NCBI GenBank assembly: GCA_964633225.1
Contig: CAZWFQ010000008.1
Location: forward strand, 9,406 to 73,405
DNA from: JAKQIM01 sp964633225
Lineage (GTDB): Bacteria; Chloroflexota; Anaerolineae; Anaerolineales; UBA4823
Length of the DNA: 64,000 nucleotides
Direction: 5' to 3'
The notes under the pieces are model-generated. The model saw only the letters and a program-made list of their open reading frames with translations, made no database searches and was not told where the DNA came from. The translations under genes and the position numbers were made by a program. Positions 9,276 to 19,040 of the stretch are shown piece by piece; the first letter of the stretch is position 1, and every line of letters begins with the position of its first letter.

Positions 9276-11518
9276 TCGGCCTCTCCTTTGAAACGACCCT
9301 GAAAGGCTTCTAGTGCAACCAGGGGGATAGAAGGCTGCATATCGCCTTTGCGGCCCGTGTTCCAGGTGACGATCAACTCTTTCTTGGCACGGGTAATCCC
9401 TACATAGAACAGGCGCAGGCGCTCGCGGATATAGTCAAGCCGGGCTTGTAGGGTGGCGCTTCTTTCCTGGTACCATTCGTATTCATTGGTTGTGAGGGCG
9501 GCGTTCAGTTGAGCCAGGGTCTCTGCTTCCAGGTTTAATTTATCGCGGATGTACCTTTTTTCGGACATAAAGGTGTCTTGGGGCAGCCCAGAGGGGAAGT
9601 CGTAATTGTTCACCGACATGAGGTACACGCGATCCCATTCCAGCCCCTTGGCTTTGTGCATGGTTGCAACGACCACTTTGCCTCGGTGTTTGTCGGGGTC
9701 AAAGCCAGAATCGTCCTCGCTGAACCCCAAGAAGCGGCGCTCATTGCGGGCGATGACAGCCAGCTCGCCGGCCAATTCGGGGAGGTGCCAGGTTGGGTGG
9801 TCTGTGTTGGCGCGGCGCAGCAGCACGGCCAATTTATGGGCAATTGCCAACTCGGTTGGCTCGCTGAGTAGATCCTGTGAGATTGTCAAGACAATCTGAT
9901 CCACGGGCAGCAGGATGGCTGCTTGCCAGCGGCGCACCAGGGTGCGGAATTCAAGCAGTTGGGTGTACGATTCAGGGTCGGCTTGGGCCAGGCCAGTTTC
10001 TTCCAGCCAATCTATCTCTGGCCCAGGCCAGAGGTAATCTTCCACCCGGCCTACCTTGCGCAGTAGTTCGGCGTTCTGTTCCAGGCGGGTTTTGGCAGCC
10101 TCGTCAAGGCGGTCGGCGCGCCGCCAAACCCTGTAGGCAGTGGCCAGTTTGCTAGAAGACTGCGGGTCGGCTAAATATTTCAGCAGGTTACCCAGGCTGC
10201 CGGCTGAAAAGCGGGTTGAGCTGGAACTGCGCAGCATCCCGTCGTGATAGGGAATTTGCCGTTTGCGCAGTTCGTCAACTAAGTCAAAGGCGCGCTGGTT
10301 GCGCGGCGTAAGCACCGCTACGGTGGAGTCGTTATGCTCGGGCAGCCATTGTTCGAGTGAATTGGCGATGGCTTGCACCTCTTCGGCCGGGCCGAATTTG
10401 CGCAGGCTCAGGTGGATGTATGACAGTTCGTCGGGCGGATTGGGCTGTGGATCGTCCAGGGGGGTGGGTGCAATCAGAGGAGGGGCCTGTAAGGCATCGC
10501 GCGCGTCGCCGGACGGGTGTTCGTGTTGGGTCCACTCAACCAGGTAGTTTGCCAGGCGGATAATGCTGTAGGTGGAGCGCCCCGAGTTTGGCAGCTCGCG
10601 GCGGATTACTCCGGGCTCGTTCATGAAGCTGCGCAAGTAAACCGGGTTGGCGGTAGTGAAGGTTTCATAAATGGCCTGGTTGGGATCGCCAACCCTGACC
10701 CAATTGCCGCTTGACCCGGCCAGCGTGCGCAGAATTTGTTCCTGCAGCCAACTGCTGTCTTGGGCCTCGTCTTCCAGGATGTATGGCCACTGGCGGCGCA
10801 GACGGTCCAGCAGGCCGGCGTCGCTTTCAAGGGCTTGTAGTGCCAGGCGGATCAGGTCGTCGAAATCCACGGCGCCGCGGTAGGCCAGGGCGCGTTGATA
10901 ATTGGCGTACATTTCCCAGCCCATTTGGGCTAAAGGCAGTGAAACGGGCAGGTTTTGCAGCACCTTTTTGAGCTGCTCTGGATGGAGCTGGCGATCTTTG
11001 GCGTGGCCAATAAAGCTGGTGGCGATATCTTTGATCAACTTGGGCAATTGTTCGCGCCGCAGCCAGTCTTTTTTGTTTTCGTCTGTTTCTGGATCGATGT
11101 ATTCATCCAGGGCGTCGGGGTGACTGTTGAGCCAGGCCTGGGCGATATCGCTGCGCAGGAAATCTGCCTCGCGATCATCAATAATCTGGAAATTGTTCTC
11201 CAGGCCAAGCAGGGCGGGGCGTTCACGAACAATATCGTGCGCCAGTCCGTGCAGGGTGCGGACGCGATAGCCAATATTGGGCAGCAGTCCTGTGCTTTTC
11301 ACAAAGCCACTGATCCGTTGGTAGAAATTGTCTACCGCTGAGTTTACCAGTGTAACGACGAGGATCTCTTGATCTTCTTTAAGTACGCCGCGACCAATTA
11401 AGTCGGCAGCCAGCAGGGATAAGGTCCAGGTTTTCCCGCTGCCAGGCACAGCCGAGATGCCCATCATGCCGCCGGGATATTCCATAATTTCTGCTTGTGC
11501 GGGGCGAAGAACTGGCAT
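9272..11518 (-). CDS. UvrD/Rep-family (SF1A) DNA helicase, AddA-like
   Basis: 3'-5' DNA helicase of about 748 residues. Motifs: Walker A SAVPGSGKT near residue 22, Walker B YILEDEAQDSS, motif III VGDPNQAIY, motif V VATMHKAKGLEWD and motif VI FYVGITRAKKELIV. The start is set at ATG 11518, preceded by GAGGAA overlapping the upstream stop; starting at 11605 would add about 29 residues inside the upstream gene. There is no fused nuclease domain, unlike AddA or RecB; the nuclease is the next gene. It is coupled by overlap to that gene. Confidence 0.9.
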   Translation of the reverse strand: MPVLRPAQAEIMEYPGGMMGISAVPGSGKTWTLSLLAADLIGRGVLKEDQEILVVTLVNSAVDNFYQRISGFVKSTGLLPNIGYRVRTLHGLAHDIVRERPALLGLENNFQIIDDREADFLRSDIAQAWLNSHPDALDEYIDPETDENKKDWLRREQLPKLIKDIATSFIGHAKDRQLHPEQLKKVLQNLPVSLPLAQMGWEMYANYQRALAYRGAVDFDDLIRLALQALESDAGLLDRLRRQWPYILEDEAQDSSWLQEQILRTLAGSSGNWVRVGDPNQAIYETFTTANPVYLRSFMNEPGVIRRELPNSGRSTYSIIRLANYLVEWTQHEHPSGDARDALQAPPLIAPTPLDDPQPNPPDELSYIHLSLRKFGPAEEVQAIANSLEQWLPEHNDSTVAVLTPRNQRAFDLVDELRKRQIPYHDGMLRSSSSTRFSAGSLGNLLKYLADPQSSSKLATAYRVWRRADRLDEAAKTRLEQNAELLRKVGRVEDYLWPGPEIDWLEETGLAQADPESYTQLLEFRTLVRRWQAAILLPVDQIVLTISQDLLSEPTELAIAHKLAVLLRRANTDHPTWHLPELAGELAVIARNERRFLGFSEDDSGFDPDKHRGKVVVATMHKAKGLEWDRVYLMSVNNYDFPSGLPQDTFMSEKRYIRDKLNLEAETLAQLNAALTTNEYEWYQERSATLQARLDYIRERLRLFYVGITRAKKELIVTWNTGRKGDMQPSIPLVALEAFQGRFKGEAE

Positions 11519-11522
11519 GACT

Positions 11523-13640
11523 TTATTCCTCGCCCTGGTCGAATTGATTGACCAGAACTTGCAGTATGCGTTGGTAGGTGTGCAGCAAGGGCCCGCGTTG
11601 TTCATAACCCTGCTCGCCCAGCTCGCTCAATCCGAGAAATACCTGCTGCCGGCAGCGGCGAAGCAGACCGGTTGCCAGATGGTGTAAGACCTGCTGGTTG
11701 GCTTCGACTTCGTCGATATCGCTCCAGGTGATACCGGGCTGCCAATGGCGACTTAATACGTAAGGATGGGTCAGGGGTTGGAAGAGACGCTCGGCCCAAC
11801 TCCGGCTTCCGACATCTAGCCAGAACTGTACGCTGGCTGGGCGGTTGCTAAGCAAGAACGTGTACGCGGGGGCCAGGAGGACTGCGTCCTCAACTTGAAG
11901 CTGCCAGGAGTGGATGTATTGGGCTGCGATCACGCCTTGCTGGACCATTTCGATATATTCTTTGCCCAGCGGAATGCCGTTTTGGGCCAGGTCTGCTCCG
12001 GCTACCCAGCGGAATTTTTGAACCGACTCGACCAGGTTCGCCGTTACCTGCCCGGCGTCGTAAGAGTCATGAAAACCGAAACCGGGCTGCGAGAGCACTT
12101 CGCCAAACAAGATGCTGAAAAAATGATCCAGGTCGGTCTCTTGTGGGCTCTGATGATAGTCCAAAAGCCACAAGCGTAAGTGCTCGTAGCGCTCGCCCAT
12201 GCGGTAAGTTATGCGCTCTTGTGTTTCGGGGATGATCTGGCTAAAACTTAGTAATGTGGGCACATCTTGATGGATGCGGTAAGTAATATCGGCCAGCAGT
12301 TGGGCGCGCACCAGGTCCAGGCCAGAGATTGCCTGCATCAGCGCATAGGTGATATCAAATTTGGTGGGGCGTAAGCCCCAGTGGGGATGGGCCAGCATGG
12401 CCAAAGTCAGCAGGCACTGCACTGCTGGCTCTTCACGCAGTGAGCGTGATGGACGGTGCGAGCGGGCCGGTACGCCCAATGCATCCAGGCGATTGACCAG
12501 GGCAAAGCGTAAGGCATCTGACAGGAAGGGCGCCAACACAACGATCTCGCCTGGAGGTAATTCCTCTTCATGGACCAAGACGGCGATTTGTTGCGCGACC
12601 CAATCCAGCATTTCAGGATAGAAGCGTTGGTATTCGTATGCGATGGCTGGACGGGGATCGATCTCGCTTGAGGATTGCGCGTTGTGGGTGAGATATTGGC
12701 CCAGGCTGGCGGTTAATGACTGAATCTCGGCCGATGAAACCAGCGAGCGGGTGAAGGCGGTGTGTTCCTGGCAATGGTCTTTGAGCATATAGGCGCTTTT
12801 GGGATCGGCGCCGAGAAAGCTGCGGTAGCCGGCATCAGAGTCGTAAATCAATAAGGCAGAGCGAAGATGTGGCAGCCACTCTTGGACGATGTCATGGGCG
12901 ACAGGCGTGTCTTCTTCAATGTTGTCATAGATCAGATGCTGGAATGTGTTCATCAGATATGCGTGACAAAAGGGATTGGGCCACAAGTGTTGGCGGAACA
13001 CATCCAGTTGAAGCGAAAAATCCAGTAAGTTGTTCGCCAGGCAGTATTCTCGAAATTCAATGGCGCAGGCTTGAGCGTCTTCGTAGATGCGCAGTTGGGT
13101 GGGTTCGCCGCTCCAGGCGGATTTCAGGCGAGGGCCGATCTCGGTGTATGGAAAACCAACTACGGCGGCTTTGTTCAGATTATCCAATATCTGGCTGAAC
13201 AGGCGGTTGCGCTCGATGGTGACACCGTCGAAAGCGCCTTCGTCCAGCATGGGTCGCACCAGGCGCGCCATGTAGTACTGGGCGGTTTCCATGGTCAAGA
13301 AGACTGGTGGTTGATTGGGACCAGCGAAGCCGGCGGTCTCGGCGGCGAGAGGCCAGAACAACTCAACCATGCGCTGAGCCAGACCTCCGACCGTCAACAA
13401 GGATGGCAGGCCTCCGGGTGGCAGGTTGGGGTTGCGCAGCGCTTCAGCATAGGACGTGCCCAGGGTGCGCTGCGGAACCAGGATCAGAATTGAACTGCCC
13501 GCAACACCGGCGTTGAGCAGATGCTGCAGACGGGCAATGCCAGTAGTGGTTTTACCACTTCCTGCGGGGCCCTCCAGGAAGAGGCTGGTGTCGGCCGGTT
13601 TTTTGACAATGCTGCGTTGGGCGGCGTTCAGGGTACTCAT
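11523..13640 (-). CDS. AddB-like P-loop protein (divergent SF1 helicase)
   Basis: 705 residues. Walker A EGPAGSGKTTT lies at 23-33 and a divergent Walker B near 235 reads YDNIEEDTP in place of DExQD. The long middle and C-terminal region keeps few SF1 motifs and has no visible nuclease motif or Cys cluster. By position (first gene of the set, followed by a UvrD-type helicase and an Fe-S nuclease) and its degenerate motor, it looks like the AddB scaffold without its nuclease domain. It could instead be an independent ATPase. It is the first gene of the leftward block, divergent from the FHA gene. Confidence 0.7.
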   Translation of the reverse strand: MSTLNAAQRSIVKKPADTSLFLEGPAGSGKTTTGIARLQHLLNAGVAGSSILILVPQRTLGTSYAEALRNPNLPPGGLPSLLTVGGLAQRMVELFWPLAAETAGFAGPNQPPVFLTMETAQYYMARLVRPMLDEGAFDGVTIERNRLFSQILDNLNKAAVVGFPYTEIGPRLKSAWSGEPTQLRIYEDAQACAIEFREYCLANNLLDFSLQLDVFRQHLWPNPFCHAYLMNTFQHLIYDNIEEDTPVAHDIVQEWLPHLRSALLIYDSDAGYRSFLGADPKSAYMLKDHCQEHTAFTRSLVSSAEIQSLTASLGQYLTHNAQSSSEIDPRPAIAYEYQRFYPEMLDWVAQQIAVLVHEEELPPGEIVVLAPFLSDALRFALVNRLDALGVPARSHRPSRSLREEPAVQCLLTLAMLAHPHWGLRPTKFDITYALMQAISGLDLVRAQLLADITYRIHQDVPTLLSFSQIIPETQERITYRMGERYEHLRLWLLDYHQSPQETDLDHFFSILFGEVLSQPGFGFHDSYDAGQVTANLVESVQKFRWVAGADLAQNGIPLGKEYIEMVQQGVIAAQYIHSWQLQVEDAVLLAPAYTFLLSNRPASVQFWLDVGSRSWAERLFQPLTHPYVLSRHWQPGITWSDIDEVEANQQVLHHLATGLLRRCRQQVFLGLSELGEQGYEQRGPLLHTYQRILQVLVNQFDQGEE

Positions 13641-13738
13641 GAGCGTGTGGCAGGGTATGCGCTGGTTGTCATGGTTGATAAATACTTATCTGACCAGGCA
13701 ATTGTAGCCCAGAAACGCCAATCGTACAACAAGGGCCG

Positions 13739-13747
13739 TGATATAAT
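13739..13747 (+). promoter_or_regulatory. Extended -10 promoter for the FHA gene
   Basis: TGATATAAT (TG-N-TATAAT) lies 20 bases before the ATG at 13767, with no good -35 hexamer at 17 bases, as expected for an extended -10 promoter. The AAGGAG at 13755-13760 would then lie at the very start of a short leader. Confidence 0.45.
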
Positions 13748-13766
13748 TTTCATTAAGGAGCGCAAT

Positions 13767-14450
13767 ATGCCTGTTACCAACCAACCTGTTGCTCGCTTAA
13801 CCTGGAATACTGAAGCAGGCTTACAAGAATATCTGCTTAAACAAGGTGATATCATCAGCTTGGGGCGAGGCGAATCAAACTCGATCGTGATCAATAGCCC
13901 GAAGGTGTCTCGTAATCACGCGCGGATTGAATGGAGCGACGGTCGTTTTATTGTGCGTGATTTGAACAGCAGTAACGGGACGTTTGTGAATGGGCAGCGG
14001 GTTGAGACGATGCCCTGGATGCTTGAAGAGGGGGATGAGATAACGCTGGAACGCTTTCAGATCACTTTTTCGATTGCTCCGATGGCCAAAGTGGTTCAGG
14101 ATCGTTTTTCAATGCGGACGATTGCTGGAATGGGTAAGGCGGATGTCCAGCGACCGCGGCTGGTGGTTACTGAGGGTCCTGATGTGGGACAAGAATTTCC
14201 TATCTCAGGAGAAAGCCTGGCAATTGGACGTGCCAGCCAGAATGCTACCTGGGAGGTGCGCCTGAACGACCGGACGGTCTCGCGCCCACATGCCCGCATC
14301 GAGAAGAAAAGCGGCGCTTTTGTTTTGGTTGACCTGGGCAGTGCAAACGGCACAACACTCAATGATTTGTTTGTGATCGAACCGGTTATACTCAACGAGG
14401 GGGATGTGATCGGGTTGGGCGTGACAAAGCTGGTTTTCTACTTGTTGTAA
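13767..14450 (+). CDS. Double FHA-domain protein
   Basis: Cytosolic protein of 227 residues with two forkhead-associated domains, which bind phosphothreonine. The first (residues about 25-85) has SLGRGESNSIVI, SRNHARIEW and NSSNGTFVNG; the second (about 145-215) has AIGRASQNATWEVRL, SRPHARIEK and GSANGTTLND. It has no enzymatic domain, so it is probably an adaptor for a Ser/Thr kinase encoded elsewhere. The start is ATG 13767, with AAGGAG 6 bases upstream; the open frame extends further left but overlaps the divergent gene. The next gene follows after 17 bases. Confidence 0.9.
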   Translation: MPVTNQPVARLTWNTEAGLQEYLLKQGDIISLGRGESNSIVINSPKVSRNHARIEWSDGRFIVRDLNSSNGTFVNGQRVETMPWMLEEGDEITLERFQITFSIAPMAKVVQDRFSMRTIAGMGKADVQRPRLVVTEGPDVGQEFPISGESLAIGRASQNATWEVRLNDRTVSRPHARIEKKSGAFVLVDLGSANGTTLNDLFVIEPVILNEGDVIGLGVTKLVFYLL

Positions 14451-14467
14451 ATCTGAAAGGCAAGAAA

Positions 14468-15384
14468 ATGAGCCATCTGCCCGTTGTGCCGCAAACGTTA
14501 ATCGCGCTTGAGGCTGGTCGTTGGTATATCAACCAAGGGTTAATACACGCGGGTGCCCCGGCTGAGGGGCGGCTGATGAACGTCAGGATGGTTAATGCCG
14601 TCTTTGAAGATCTTAAGCGTCCCGAAATCATCCCAGACGAGATTATAGGACGATTTTTGGAGCGCTTGCCGGAATATGTTTTTAGCGGGGTGCGGGCATT
14701 TACGATTGGTTTACAGGGCGGTTATCCGGGGTATAAAGAGGCGGTGAATTCAGCCTTTGAGGCGGATGGCTCTTTGAGGGCCTCTTACCTCGGACGTGTT
14801 GGCAGGGTGATCGAGGCATGTGATCGACTGGGGACGGCAGTTATCCTGGGGTGTTATTACCAACTCCAGACCAATATCCTTAAGGACGAAGCCGCCATCT
14901 GTAATGGCATCCTCCAGGTGGCACGCTGGCTGAGACAGCAGGGCTATACCAACGTGGTGCTAGAAGTTGCCAATGAGTTTGGCCAGGAGGGTTTTGCGCA
15001 TTCGATTTTGCGAGATGCGGCCGGGGTGGCGGAACTGATTCGCCTGGCAAAGCGCGAGGCCCCGGGCTTATTGGTATCGGCCAGTCGACAGGGCGAGCTG
15101 GAAGATACCCCGCAGGTGTGGCAGGCCAGCGACTTGATCTTGGTGCACCTGAATCGGGTGCCTTTGGAAGAGTACCCGCGGCGGTTGGCAGCCTTGAAGA
15201 AGCATGGTAAGCCGGTAGTTTGCAGTGAGGATCGGAAAATCGGCATAGAAGGCGCTCAAGCCGCGACAGTATGCGTGGAAAATGGCTGTTCTTGGGGATT
15301 AAATGTGCGTGATGTCAACCAGTATAGCCCACCCTTCCGCTTTGAGGGGGTTGATGATGATCCGGTGGTTTACGCCAGGTTGAG
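14468..15384 (+). CDS. TIM-barrel glycosidase-like protein, cut by the assembly gap
   Basis: At least 305 residues before the N-run. The order resembles a glycoside-hydrolase (clan A, cellulase-like) barrel: a strand ending in LEVANEFG, where NE would be the acid/base position, and a later strand ending in PVVCSED, where Glu would be the nucleophile. There is no signal peptide, so it would be cytosolic. I cannot assign a family. The C-terminus is lost in the gap; the frame that continues through the N-run is an artefact because true gap length is unknown. It follows the FHA gene closely. Confidence 0.6.
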
Positions 15385-15484
15385 NNNNNNNNNNNNNNNN
15401 NNNNNNNNNNNNNNNNNNNNNNNNNNNNNNNNNNNNNNNNNNNNNNNNNNNNNNNNNNNNNNNNNNNNNNNNNNNNNNNNNNNN
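15385..15484. other. Assembly gap (100 N)
   Basis: Exactly 100 N bases, the usual placeholder for a scaffold join of unknown length. The 110 bases after it hold no gene start I can support before 15595; two short open frames touching the gap could be the end of the preceding gene or of another. Confidence 0.99.
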
Positions 15485-15594
15485 TGCGGCTGGTGTTGGC
15501 TGCCATGGCGGTGAGTACGATCATGGCGTCTTCACACCAGTGGTAAAATTAATCTTAATCCACCCAATGCTTCCCGCACATATAAGTAGACAAT

Positions 15595-16476
15595 ATGAAC
15601 CCATCCTCAACTTATTACGTTCAACATGGTTCGATATCTGATCCTGGTGCTTATAGCGCTTTGTTTGATCTGCTGCCTAATAACGTGGCTGACCTGGCCC
15701 AAGTTGTGCAAGGCATAACGATCCATGTTTTCTGGGCTGAGCGGTACGGGTATAAATTCCCGCCCCGGCGCACGGCCGAACTGCAATTGCGGACAATTGA
15801 AAAACGCCTGGCACAGACGATCGAGTTAGACCCCAGGCCGCTGTTGGAGCCGCGCCCTTTGGACAAGAAGCTTCTTGGCAACTGCCGCGACCACTCCGTT
15901 TTGCTGGCGGCGATGCTGCGTCACCAGGGCCAGCCAGCGCGAGCGCGCTGTGGGTTTGGAACATATTTCTTGCCGGACCATTATGAAGATCATTGGGTAA
16001 CGGAGTATTGGAATCAAGAACAAAACCGGTGGATCCTGGTTGACGCTCAGCTTGACAAGTTCCAAGCCGAAACCTTGGGAATTGACTTCGATCCCCTGGA
16101 CGTGCCGCGGGATCGTTTCTTGGTTGCCGGGCAGGCCTGGCAGATGTGTCGTTTGGGCGCGGCTGACCCTGAGAAATTTGGTATTTTTGATATGCACGGC
16201 CTGGGTTTTGTGCGGGGCAACCTGGTGCGCGACCTGGCGGCATTGAACAAGATGGAGCTATTGCCCTGGGATTGCTGGGGCATTATCCTGAGTGAGCAGA
16301 TTGACGATCCCGATGACCTTAGCCTGCTTGACCGTGCAGCCGACCTGACCGCCTGCGCGACAGCAGACCTGGATGCCGTGCGGGCAGTGTATGCTGATCC
16401 CCGTTTGCGGATGGATGGGAAGCTTTTGAGCTATGTGGATGGGAAGATGGAGCAGGATGTGATCCCAGTCGGTTAA
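15595..16476 (+). CDS. Transglutaminase-like superfamily protein
   Basis: Cytosolic protein of 293 residues. A papain-fold transglutaminase-like core is suggested by the order Cys (GNCRDHSVLLAAMLR, near 100), His (EDHWVTEYW, near 130) and Asp (ILVDAQLD, near 150), the catalytic triad pattern. Such proteins may be proteases, amidases or cross-linking enzymes. No signal peptide or membrane segment is seen. The upstream region is broken by the gap, so its promoter context is uncertain. The cytochrome bd genes follow after about 120 bases. Confidence 0.75.
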   Translation: MNPSSTYYVQHGSISDPGAYSALFDLLPNNVADLAQVVQGITIHVFWAERYGYKFPPRRTAELQLRTIEKRLAQTIELDPRPLLEPRPLDKKLLGNCRDHSVLLAAMLRHQGQPARARCGFGTYFLPDHYEDHWVTEYWNQEQNRWILVDAQLDKFQAETLGIDFDPLDVPRDRFLVAGQAWQMCRLGAADPEKFGIFDMHGLGFVRGNLVRDLAALNKMELLPWDCWGIILSEQIDDPDDLSLLDRAADLTACATADLDAVRAVYADPRLRMDGKLLSYVDGKMEQDVIPVG

Positions 16477-16594
16477 CTCGCCGCCGGCGAGAAAGCCCAA
16501 CCCTCCAGCCTAAATTGTATTTTGCGTGCTATGATAAAATAGTTTTGATTATTGGAAAACAATCAATCCAACTTACTATTGCCCAGGAGCCCCT

Positions 16595-17989
16595 ATGGAC
16601 ATAGCATTAACCCTCGCCCGCTTGCAGTTTGCAATCACCACGGTGTACCATTTTTTCTTTGTTCCTTTGACTTTGGGTTTATCCATTCTCGTGGCCTTGA
16701 TGGAAACTTTCTATGTACGTACTGGGAAGGATGTCTACCGACGAATGACCCGTTTTTGGGGCAAGTTATTTGTGATCAATTTTGCCACCGGCGTGGTCAC
16801 CGGCATCGTACAAGAGTTCCAGTTTGGCATGAACTGGTCTGAATATTCACGTTATGTGGGGGATATTTTCGGGGCCCCATTGGCAATCGAGGCCTTGTTG
16901 GCCTTCTTCTTGGAATCAACCTTTTTGGGGGTGTGGATCTTCGGTTGGAATAAGCTTTCCAAAAAGGTGCACCTGGCGGCGATCTGGTTGGTGGCGATCA
17001 GCTCGAATCTTTCGGCGTTGTGGATCTTGATTGCCAACTCTTTTATGCAGCAGCCGTTGGGTTATGTGGTAGAAAACGGGCGCGCTCGTTTGACCGATTT
17101 TGCGGCAGTGGTATTTAATCCGAATGTTTTTTACCAGTTTCCTCATGTGGTAACTGCCGGGCTGGTTACCGCCAGTTTTCTGATGCTGGGCATCAGCGCT
17201 TATCACTTGCTGCGCAAGAATGAGGAAGATCTCTTCCGCCGTTCCTTCAAGATTGCTGCTGTGACGGGCGTTGTCTTCTCGGTGCTACTGGGTGGGATTG
17301 GCCATGCCCAGGGGCAGCACATGATCAGGACTCAGCCAATGAAGATGGCGGCGGCTGAAGCGCTGTGGGAAACGGAAGACCCGGCGTCATTCTCGTTGTT
17401 TGCGGTCATTGATGAGAAAAACCAGGTGAACCCGGTTGCCTTACGCATACCTGCCATGCTCAGCCTGCTGTCTTACAACCGGTTGGATGGCGAGGTAAAA
17501 GGCCTGAATGACTTACAGGCTGAGTATGAGGCTTTATATGGTCCGGGCAACTACATCCCCCCCGTGGCCATTCCTTTCTGGACCTTTCGCGTGATGGTTG
17601 GTGTTGGTACGCTGATGGGTGTTTTGGCTCTGTATGCTTTGTTCATGAGCATGTTCAAGAACAAGCTGACCGATAAGCTGGCGTGGGTGATGAAGTTCAT
17701 GCCTTGGGTTGTTATTTTGCCATACATTGGGAACTCGGCGGGTTGGATCATGACCGAAGTTGGGCGCTATCCTTGGGTGGTTTATGGCCTGGTGCGGCTG
17801 GAAGACGGTGTTTCGCCTACGGTTTCGGTCGGCATGCTTTGGACTTCGCTGATTGGGTATGTGTTGATCTACGGGCTGCTGATGGCGGCTACTGTTTATC
17901 TGCTGCGAAAATATGCCCTGGCCGGCCCGGCTGCCACCGACGTTCACGTGGAAGCGGATGCTGATGAGCAGCCAGCCCTGGTTCGCTAA
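16595..17989 (+). CDS. cydA: Cytochrome bd quinol oxidase subunit I
   Basis: Membrane subunit of the high-affinity bd-type terminal oxidase: it oxidises quinol and reduces O2 to water. 464 residues, about nine membrane helices. Haem ligands visible: H19 (TVYHFFF), a His near 186 (FPHVVTAG) and the Met of GWIMTEVGRYPW near 390. The quinol loop is short, as in the cyanide-insensitive/short-Q-loop class. ATG 16595 has AGGAG 5 bases upstream. It is the first gene of cydA-cydB-cydDC and suggests microaerobic respiration or O2 defence. Confidence 0.95.
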   Translation: MDIALTLARLQFAITTVYHFFFVPLTLGLSILVALMETFYVRTGKDVYRRMTRFWGKLFVINFATGVVTGIVQEFQFGMNWSEYSRYVGDIFGAPLAIEALLAFFLESTFLGVWIFGWNKLSKKVHLAAIWLVAISSNLSALWILIANSFMQQPLGYVVENGRARLTDFAAVVFNPNVFYQFPHVVTAGLVTASFLMLGISAYHLLRKNEEDLFRRSFKIAAVTGVVFSVLLGGIGHAQGQHMIRTQPMKMAAAEALWETEDPASFSLFAVIDEKNQVNPVALRIPAMLSLLSYNRLDGEVKGLNDLQAEYEALYGPGNYIPPVAIPFWTFRVMVGVGTLMGVLALYALFMSMFKNKLTDKLAWVMKFMPWVVILPYIGNSAGWIMTEVGRYPWVVYGLVRLEDGVSPTVSVGMLWTSLIGYVLIYGLLMAATVYLLRKYALAGPAATDVHVEADADEQPALVR

Positions 17990-18019
17990 GCCTCGAGATT
18001 AGAAAACAGGAGCATTCGA

Positions 18020-19036
18020 ATGGATCTTAACATTGTGTGGTTTATCCTGATTGCTGTGCTGTACACCGGCTTTTTCGTGTTGGAAGGTTTTGATTTCGGC
18101 GTTGGTATCCTGCTGCCGTTTCTGGGCAAGACCGATACGGAACGGCGAAGCATCATTAATACCATCGGCCCGCACTGGGATGGGAATGAGGTTTGGTTGG
18201 TGACGGCGGGTGGGGCAACTTTCGCCGCCTTCCCCCATTGGTATGCCACGCTTTTCAGCGGTTTTTATTTGCCGCTCTTTTTGCTTTTGATGGCGTTGAT
18301 CTTACGTGGGGTGGCGTTTGAATTCCGCAGCAAAGATGAGAACCCTATCTGGAGAGCGACCTGGGATTGGGCAATTTTTACTGGCAGCTTGTTGGCCAGC
18401 ATTTTGTTGGGGGTGGCATTTGCAAATTTATTGCGGGGCGTGCCCATTGATGCCAGCATGCGGTATACGGGCGGCTTTTTTAACCTGTTGAACGTGTATG
18501 CGCTGGTGGCTGGTGCTGCAACTGTGCTGGTATTCGTCTTACATGGGGCGCTGTTCTTGAGCAAGAAGACATCGGGCGCGCTGGTTGAGCGCTCTCAAAA
18601 GGTGGCGCGCCGTATCTGGCTGCCTGCTTTGCTCGTTTGGGTTGCTTTGTTGATCGGCACTTTCATTGACACCGATCTGCTCGCACATCGGGGTGTCGCA
18701 GGAAGCCTGGTGGTGATCCTGCCGCTGGTGGCGATCTTGCTTGCTGGGTACTTCATCAGGCAGCAGCGGGATGGGTGGGCTTTTGTAATGACCTGCCTGA
18801 CGATTGCTTTTACGTCGATTACTTTCTTTGTGGCGCTCTTCCCGCGGGTGATGGTATCTGGTTCTGACCCGGCCTGGAGCCTGACCATATACAACGCAGC
18901 TTCTGGTCCGTATACCCTGAATATTATGATCATTGTGGCCCTGATCTTTACGCCTCTGGTCTTGATATACCAGGGCTGGAGCTATTGGATCTTTCGCAAG
19001 CGCGTGGGCAACAATCCAAAAACCCTGACGTATTGA
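18020..19036 (+). CDS. cydB: Cytochrome bd quinol oxidase subunit II
   Basis: Second integral membrane subunit (338 residues, about eight helices), needed for assembly and stability of the haem site. It begins with the CydB pattern VLEGFDFGVGILLPF and then INTIGPHWDGNEVWL, which are family hallmarks. It lies 30 bases after cydA and 4 bases before the fused CydDC, so one transcript is likely. Confidence 0.94.
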   Translation: MDLNIVWFILIAVLYTGFFVLEGFDFGVGILLPFLGKTDTERRSIINTIGPHWDGNEVWLVTAGGATFAAFPHWYATLFSGFYLPLFLLLMALILRGVAFEFRSKDENPIWRATWDWAIFTGSLLASILLGVAFANLLRGVPIDASMRYTGGFFNLLNVYALVAGAATVLVFVLHGALFLSKKTSGALVERSQKVARRIWLPALLVWVALLIGTFIDTDLLAHRGVAGSLVVILPLVAILLAGYFIRQQRDGWAFVMTCLTIAFTSITFFVALFPRVMVSGSDPAWSLTIYNAASGPYTLNIMIIVALIFTPLVLIYQGWSYWIFRKRVGNNPKTLTY

Positions 19037-19040
19037 CCTG

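Noticed and set aside
13521..13766. N-terminal extension of the FHA protein
   Set aside because: It overlaps the divergent AddB-like gene; the ATG at 13767 has AAGGAG 6 bases upstream and begins the conserved sequence.
15385..15514. Open frame continuing through the N-run as the C-terminus of the barrel protein
   Set aside because: The gap length is a placeholder, so the reading frame after it is meaningless.
16477..16491. Hairpin CTCGCC-GCC-GGCGAG after the transglutaminase-like gene
   Set aside because: Only 6 bp and no U-run; too weak to call a terminator.
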